Source: Caulobacter segnis (GTDB lineage Bacteria; Pseudomonadota; Alphaproteobacteria; Caulobacterales; Caulobacteraceae). From it: a stretch of DNA of 64,000 nucleotides. Below the pieces are notes generated by a model. That model ran no database searches. It saw only the letters and a program-made list of their open reading frames with translations, and was not told the origin of the DNA. The translations under genes and the position numbers were made by a program. Positions 61,299 to 64,000 of this stretch are shown piece by piece. The stretch is from positions 1,736,001-1,800,000 of the forward strand of contig NZ_CP096040.1 in assembly GCF_023935105.1 (NCBI RefSeq), given 5' to 3'. How positions within the stretch are numbered: position 1 is the stretch's first letter; every line of letters starts with the position of its first letter.

Positions 61299-62537
61299 CT
61301 ACCTGTTGGTCTTGTCCGTATCGAACAGGCTCAGCGGAATCGCGTCCGCCATGGCCTTGTAGCCGGCCAGGTTGGGATGCAGGCCGTCATTGTCATAGGC
61401 CGGCAGCAGGAAGGTCGGGCGGGCCGGGTCGCGCAAGGCCTTGTCCCAGTCGACGACGCCATCGAAGTTTCCGGGCGCGCGGATGAAGGCGTTGATCGCC
61501 TGGCGGTCGGCCTCGCTCTCGGGGGCGGGGTGGTAATAGGCCGAGCCGGAATAGGGCAGGATGGTCGCGCCGATCACCTTGATCCCCCGCGCATGGGCGC
61601 GATCGATCATCTGGCGGTAGGCGGCGACGACCTGCTCGACCAGGGCTTTGTGCGCCTCCGCCGTGGCGGGTGCGTCGCGGGTCAGGACGCCCAGGTCGTT
61701 GACGCCTTCCAGCAGGATCACGTGGGTGACGCCAGACTGCGAGAGGACATCGCGCTCGAACCGGGCCAGGGCGTTGGGGCCCAGGCCGTCCAGCAGGACG
61801 CGATTGCCGCCGATGCCTAGGTTCAGGACGCCGATGTTCCGGCCCTTCAGCCGGTCGACGAGGCCGTCGGTCCAGCGCAGGTTGGTGTCGGGCTGCACGC
61901 CATAGCCGTCGGTGATGCTGTCGCCGAACGCGACGACGGCCCGCGCCTTCCTGTCCGGGACGACGTCGACGCTGGAGATCTGGAACCAGCGGTCGGCGGT
62001 CTTGGCCCCTGGCAGGTCGGCGTCGGCCGTGTGGTCGCCGGCCAGGACATAGGAAGTCGCCCGCGAGCCGGGGTGGCCGGTCTGGACGCTGGGCGCGGCG
62101 GCGTAGTGCAGGCTGATGGCCAGCGAGGTCAGCGGCGCGACCTTCAGCATGACCGGGTCGGACCAGTAGTCGGCGCCGGCGGGAATGGTCACCTCGCCGC
62201 GACCCGAGAAGGTGAGCGCGCGGTCGGTGGCCGGGTCGATGCGGGCGGAGTTCAGCGCCGCCGACACCGCGACGCGGGCGGCCTTGATCGTCAGCGGCTG
62301 GGTCCCGAAGGCGTTGGACAGGCGCACGCGGATCTTGTCGCCGCCGATCGACAGCCGAACGACCTGGCGCAGGGTGGCGTCGGGATAGTCCTGCGGATCG
62401 AGGCTGTTCTTGGCGTCGGGGGCCAGCTGGGCGCTGGCCCAGGCGCCGACCCACTTGGGGGTCTGGGCATGCGCGGGCAGGGTAAGCGCCAGGGCCAGGC
62501 CGAGGGCGGCGAAAGCAGGCCGCGCGAGCATCTTCAT
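61299..62537 (-). CDS. SGNH/GDSL-family carbohydrate-esterase-like hydrolase, secreted
   Basis: 412 residues with signal peptide (about 1-24, LPAHAQ). N-terminal beta-sandwich (about 30-190, WVGAWASAQLAP), then an SGNH domain: block I GDSITDGYG (catalytic Ser), block II GIGGNR, block III GVNDLG, block V DGLHPNLAGY with the Asp-His pair. Typical of sugar-acetyl esterases of the rhamnogalacturonan/xylan class. Two LacI-type operator-like sequences and a GntR-like decamer lie upstream (62567-62591), consistent with sugar-responsive control. Next gene upstream on the minus strand is the MFS transporter. Confidence 0.9.
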   Translation of the reverse strand: MKMLARPAFAALGLALALTLPAHAQTPKWVGAWASAQLAPDAKNSLDPQDYPDATLRQVVRLSIGGDKIRVRLSNAFGTQPLTIKAARVAVSAALNSARIDPATDRALTFSGRGEVTIPAGADYWSDPVMLKVAPLTSLAISLHYAAAPSVQTGHPGSRATSYVLAGDHTADADLPGAKTADRWFQISSVDVVPDRKARAVVAFGDSITDGYGVQPDTNLRWTDGLVDRLKGRNIGVLNLGIGGNRVLLDGLGPNALARFERDVLSQSGVTHVILLEGVNDLGVLTRDAPATAEAHKALVEQVVAAYRQMIDRAHARGIKVIGATILPYSGSAYYHPAPESEADRQAINAFIRAPGNFDGVVDWDKALRDPARPTFLLPAYDNDGLHPNLAGYKAMADAIPLSLFDTDKTNR

Positions 62538-62566
62538 CGACGTTTTCTCCCGCTCCGACTTGTTGC

Positions 62567-62591
62567 CGGTAGCGGTAACATTGGTATGACC
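62567..62591. promoter_or_regulatory. LacI-like operator and GntR-like decamer upstream of the SGNH gene
   Basis: CGGTAGCGGTAACA (62567-62580) matches the LacI-type TGGTAGCGCTAACA at 12 of 14 positions. The adjacent TTGGTATGACC (62581-62591) repeats the decamer at 18827-18836. Both lie 30-54 bp before the SGNH gene start. Confidence 0.45.
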
Positions 62592-62658
62592 TCCGGGCCT
62601 TGTCGTAAAGCGCCGAGGCAGAAAAGTGCGTCAGGTCGCCGCGTTCGATAAGAATCGC

Positions 62659-62687
62659 TTGCACCTGCACCCGTGTTAGCGCTACCA
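62659..62687 (+). promoter_or_regulatory. Promoter with overlapping LacI-like operator for the candidate sRNA
   Basis: -35-like TTGCAC (62659-62664), 17-bp spacer and GCTACCAA (-10-like, about 62681-62688). The perfect half-palindrome TGTTAGC/GCTACCA (62674-62687) covers the -10, as repressor sites of the LacI family do. The +1 would be near 62693. Confidence 0.5.
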
Positions 62688-62690
62688 ACA

Positions 62691-62776
62691 TCCCGTGAGG
62701 TGCCGAGCGCCTCTGCCCTTCCTGGGCGTTTCCTCCCTATAACTTTCAGCCCGGTCGTTTGGCCGGGCTTTTCTTT
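62691..62776 (+). ncRNA. Candidate trans-acting small RNA (suhB/MmgR-like)
   Basis: About 86 nt, with three elements in order: hairpin GAGGTGC-CGA-GCGCCTC (62697-62713); a small stem GCCC/GGGC (62715-62727); a single-stranded TTTCCTCCCTATAACTTT (62729-62746) holding an anti-Shine-Dalgarno CCTCCC; and a rho-independent terminator AGCCCGGTC-GTTT-GGCCGGGCT (62748-62769) with TTTTCTTTT. This layout is that of alphaproteobacterial trans-encoded sRNAs such as the suhB/MmgR family, from memory. No ORF of note lies inside it. The 5' end is estimated from the promoter. Confidence 0.6.
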
Positions 62777-62793
62777 TGCCCGGACTCCTGGCT

Positions 62794-64000
62794 TCAGGCG
62801 GCGGTTTCCGGGGCGAGAAAGGCCTCGTCCTCGGGCGATTTCGCGCGGCCCAGGCGCTCTGCGGTCAGGATCGCCGCCAGCATGGCCAGCGCCAGGACGG
62901 CGACGCAGACGCCCAGGCCCTGCCAGCCCCACCGTCCCACGACCAGCCCGCCCAGCGGTGGACCGATCAGCGCGCCGCCGGCGCCGAACTGGGTCAGGAG
63001 GCCGTTGGCGGCGGCGATACGCGGATCGTCGGGCGCGGTCGCGCCGGCCAGGCCCGGCAGGCGGGCGAAGACCAGCGGCGAGGCGATCCCGCTCAGCAGC
63101 AAGGCCAGGCCCGCCACCAGGGTGACCGCCACGGCATCGCCGGCGACCGACGGATGGAAGATCAGGGGCGCGATCACGGCCGTGGCCAGCAGCGCCGGAA
63201 CGACCGTCAGGACCACGCGGCGCGGCGCGGACGGTGCGCCGTGCAGGATCCGCACCGCGATGGCCGAGGCGGGCAGGGCGGTTAGCGAAACGAGGCCCGT
63301 GGCCAGGCTGGCGCCGGACAGCGACGCGCCCACCCGTTCGATCAGGAAGCTGGGCAGCAGCATGGTCAGGGCGCAGACGAAGACGGTGTAGAGGCCGAAG
63401 CCGAAGGTCACGACCACGGCCGCCGGACGCGGCAGGACCATCCTGGCCGCGCCGCGAACGCCCGCGCCCTGCCGCGCCGCCGCGACCAGGCCTAGGGCGC
63501 ACAGGCCGGCCCACAGAAGGAGCGCGGTCTTGGGGCTGGTCAGGGCGACGGCCACGCCGGTCACGCCGCTGCCCAGGGCGACGCCGACCGGGACGAAGGT
63601 GCTCCACAGCGCCAGGGCCGCTCCGCGAATGCGCTCGGGGGCGATGGCGACGATCATGGTCGGGGCGGCGATCACCACCAGCACATAGCCCAGCCCCTCG
63701 ACCGCGCGGGCGGCGAACAGCAGGGCGACGTTGGGCGCCAAGGCCTCGACGACGCTGCAGGCCAATAGCACGGAGAGGCCCGCCAGCAGGAAGCGGCGGC
63801 CGCCGAACCGGCCCAGGGCCAGGCCGCCGACCATGCCGAACACCGCGCCGCCGATCTCCAGCAGCGACACCAGCAGGCCGACCTGGGCCAGCGACAGGTG
63901 GAACGTCTCGCGCAGCGCCGGCGCCAGGACGGCGATCTTGGGCAGCTGCGCGGCGGCCAGCACCCCGATCAGCCAGAGCGCGACGATGTTCAGCCATGTC
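62794..64000 (-). CDS. MFS transporter, N-terminally truncated by the window edge
   Basis: About 402 codons are visible; the frame is open to the right edge (TWLNIVALWLIGVLAAAQ), so the start is outside. Major facilitator with about 12 TM helices: loop 2-3 GLALGRFGGRRFLLAG (G-x-x-x-D/G-R-x-G-R-R/K pattern), and a second-half equivalent around APSAPRRVVLTV. Resembles sugar or drug MFS permeases of the CynX/NimT type. Substrate unknown. The C-terminus ends EAFLAPETAA. The sRNA lies just beyond on the opposite strand. Confidence 0.88.
   Translation of the reverse strand, partial: TWLNIVALWLIGVLAAAQLPKIAVLAPALRETFHLSLAQVGLLVSLLEIGGAVFGMVGGLALGRFGGRRFLLAGLSVLLACSVVEALAPNVALLFAARAVEGLGYVLVVIAAPTMIVAIAPERIRGAALALWSTFVPVGVALGSGVTGVAVALTSPKTALLLWAGLCALGLVAAARQGAGVRGAARMVLPRPAAVVVTFGFGLYTVFVCALTMLLPSFLIERVGASLSGASLATGLVSLTALPASAIAVRILHGAPSAPRRVVLTVVPALLATAVIAPLIFHPSVAGDAVAVTLVAGLALLLSGIASPLVFARLPGLAGATAPDDPRIAAANGLLTQFGAGGALIGPPLGGLVVGRWGWQGLGVCVAVLALAMLAAILTAERLGRAKSPEDEAFLAPETAA

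Overview
The window is about 68-70% G+C, densely packed and typical of an alphaproteobacterium of the Caulobacter group. Supporting this are a PleC-type cell-cycle histidine kinase downstream of pepN, two large TonB-dependent receptors, an UrcA-family protein, a DUF2849/DUF934-type sulfite reductase operon, and several copies of a palindromic intergenic repeat common in such genomes. I see no rRNA, CRISPR array, transposase or prophage. There is one tRNA (Lys, CUU) and one convincing candidate small RNA.

Layout. 1-7193 (minus): a translationally coupled cassette in which neighbouring genes overlap by 4 bp: a single-TM proline-rich protein, a GAP1-like protein, a zinc-ribbon TRAFAC-like GTPase split by a frameshift, a two-TM protein, a 903-residue polytopic protein whose C-terminus looks like a SEDS (FtsW/RodA) protein, and a truncated membrane protein. 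This is the most unusual system here. 7373-13427: a secreted tyrosine phosphatase, a TonB receptor, a double TetR regulator and a divergent secreted PHP-domain protein. 13698-19779: an MlaA-like protein, tRNA-Lys, an HPt protein, a second TonB receptor and an AIM24-like protein. 19913-27448: chorismate mutase, a LysR regulator, the sulfate/sulfite assimilation operon (cobA-DUF2849-cysI-DUF934-cysH) and a convergent two-component system. 27712-34932: a beta-barrel protein, a deleted GST gene, a penicillin-acylase-family enzyme, a 3D-domain protein, an intact GST, an S1/P1 nuclease, a Nudix hydrolase, an UrcA protein and a MerC-domain protein behind a Zur-like operator.

34939-48138: pleC and pepN, a hypothetical protein, a CPBP protease, an acyl-CoA dehydrogenase pair, a YfbK-like von Willebrand protein split by a frameshift, and a secreted amidase. 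48306-57860: an acyl-CoA thioesterase, LysR, electron transfer flavoprotein genes (minus strand, etfB upstream of etfA), a cobalamin adenosyltransferase, two TetR regulators, and an alcohol dehydrogenase divergent from an AraC regulator. 57970-64000: a DPP-IV-type peptidase, a polysaccharide deacetylase, an SGNH esterase with LacI-like operators upstream, the candidate sRNA whose promoter overlaps another such operator, and the start-truncated end of an MFS transporter.

How the genes work together. The cys operon makes siroheme precursor and reduces APS and sulfite. The acyl-CoA dehydrogenases, thioesterase and ETF suggest fatty acyl oxidation with ETF as electron acceptor. TonB receptors, deacetylase, SGNH esterase and LacI/GntR-like sites suggest polysaccharide scavenging. 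All functions are inferred from motifs read by eye; no searches were run.
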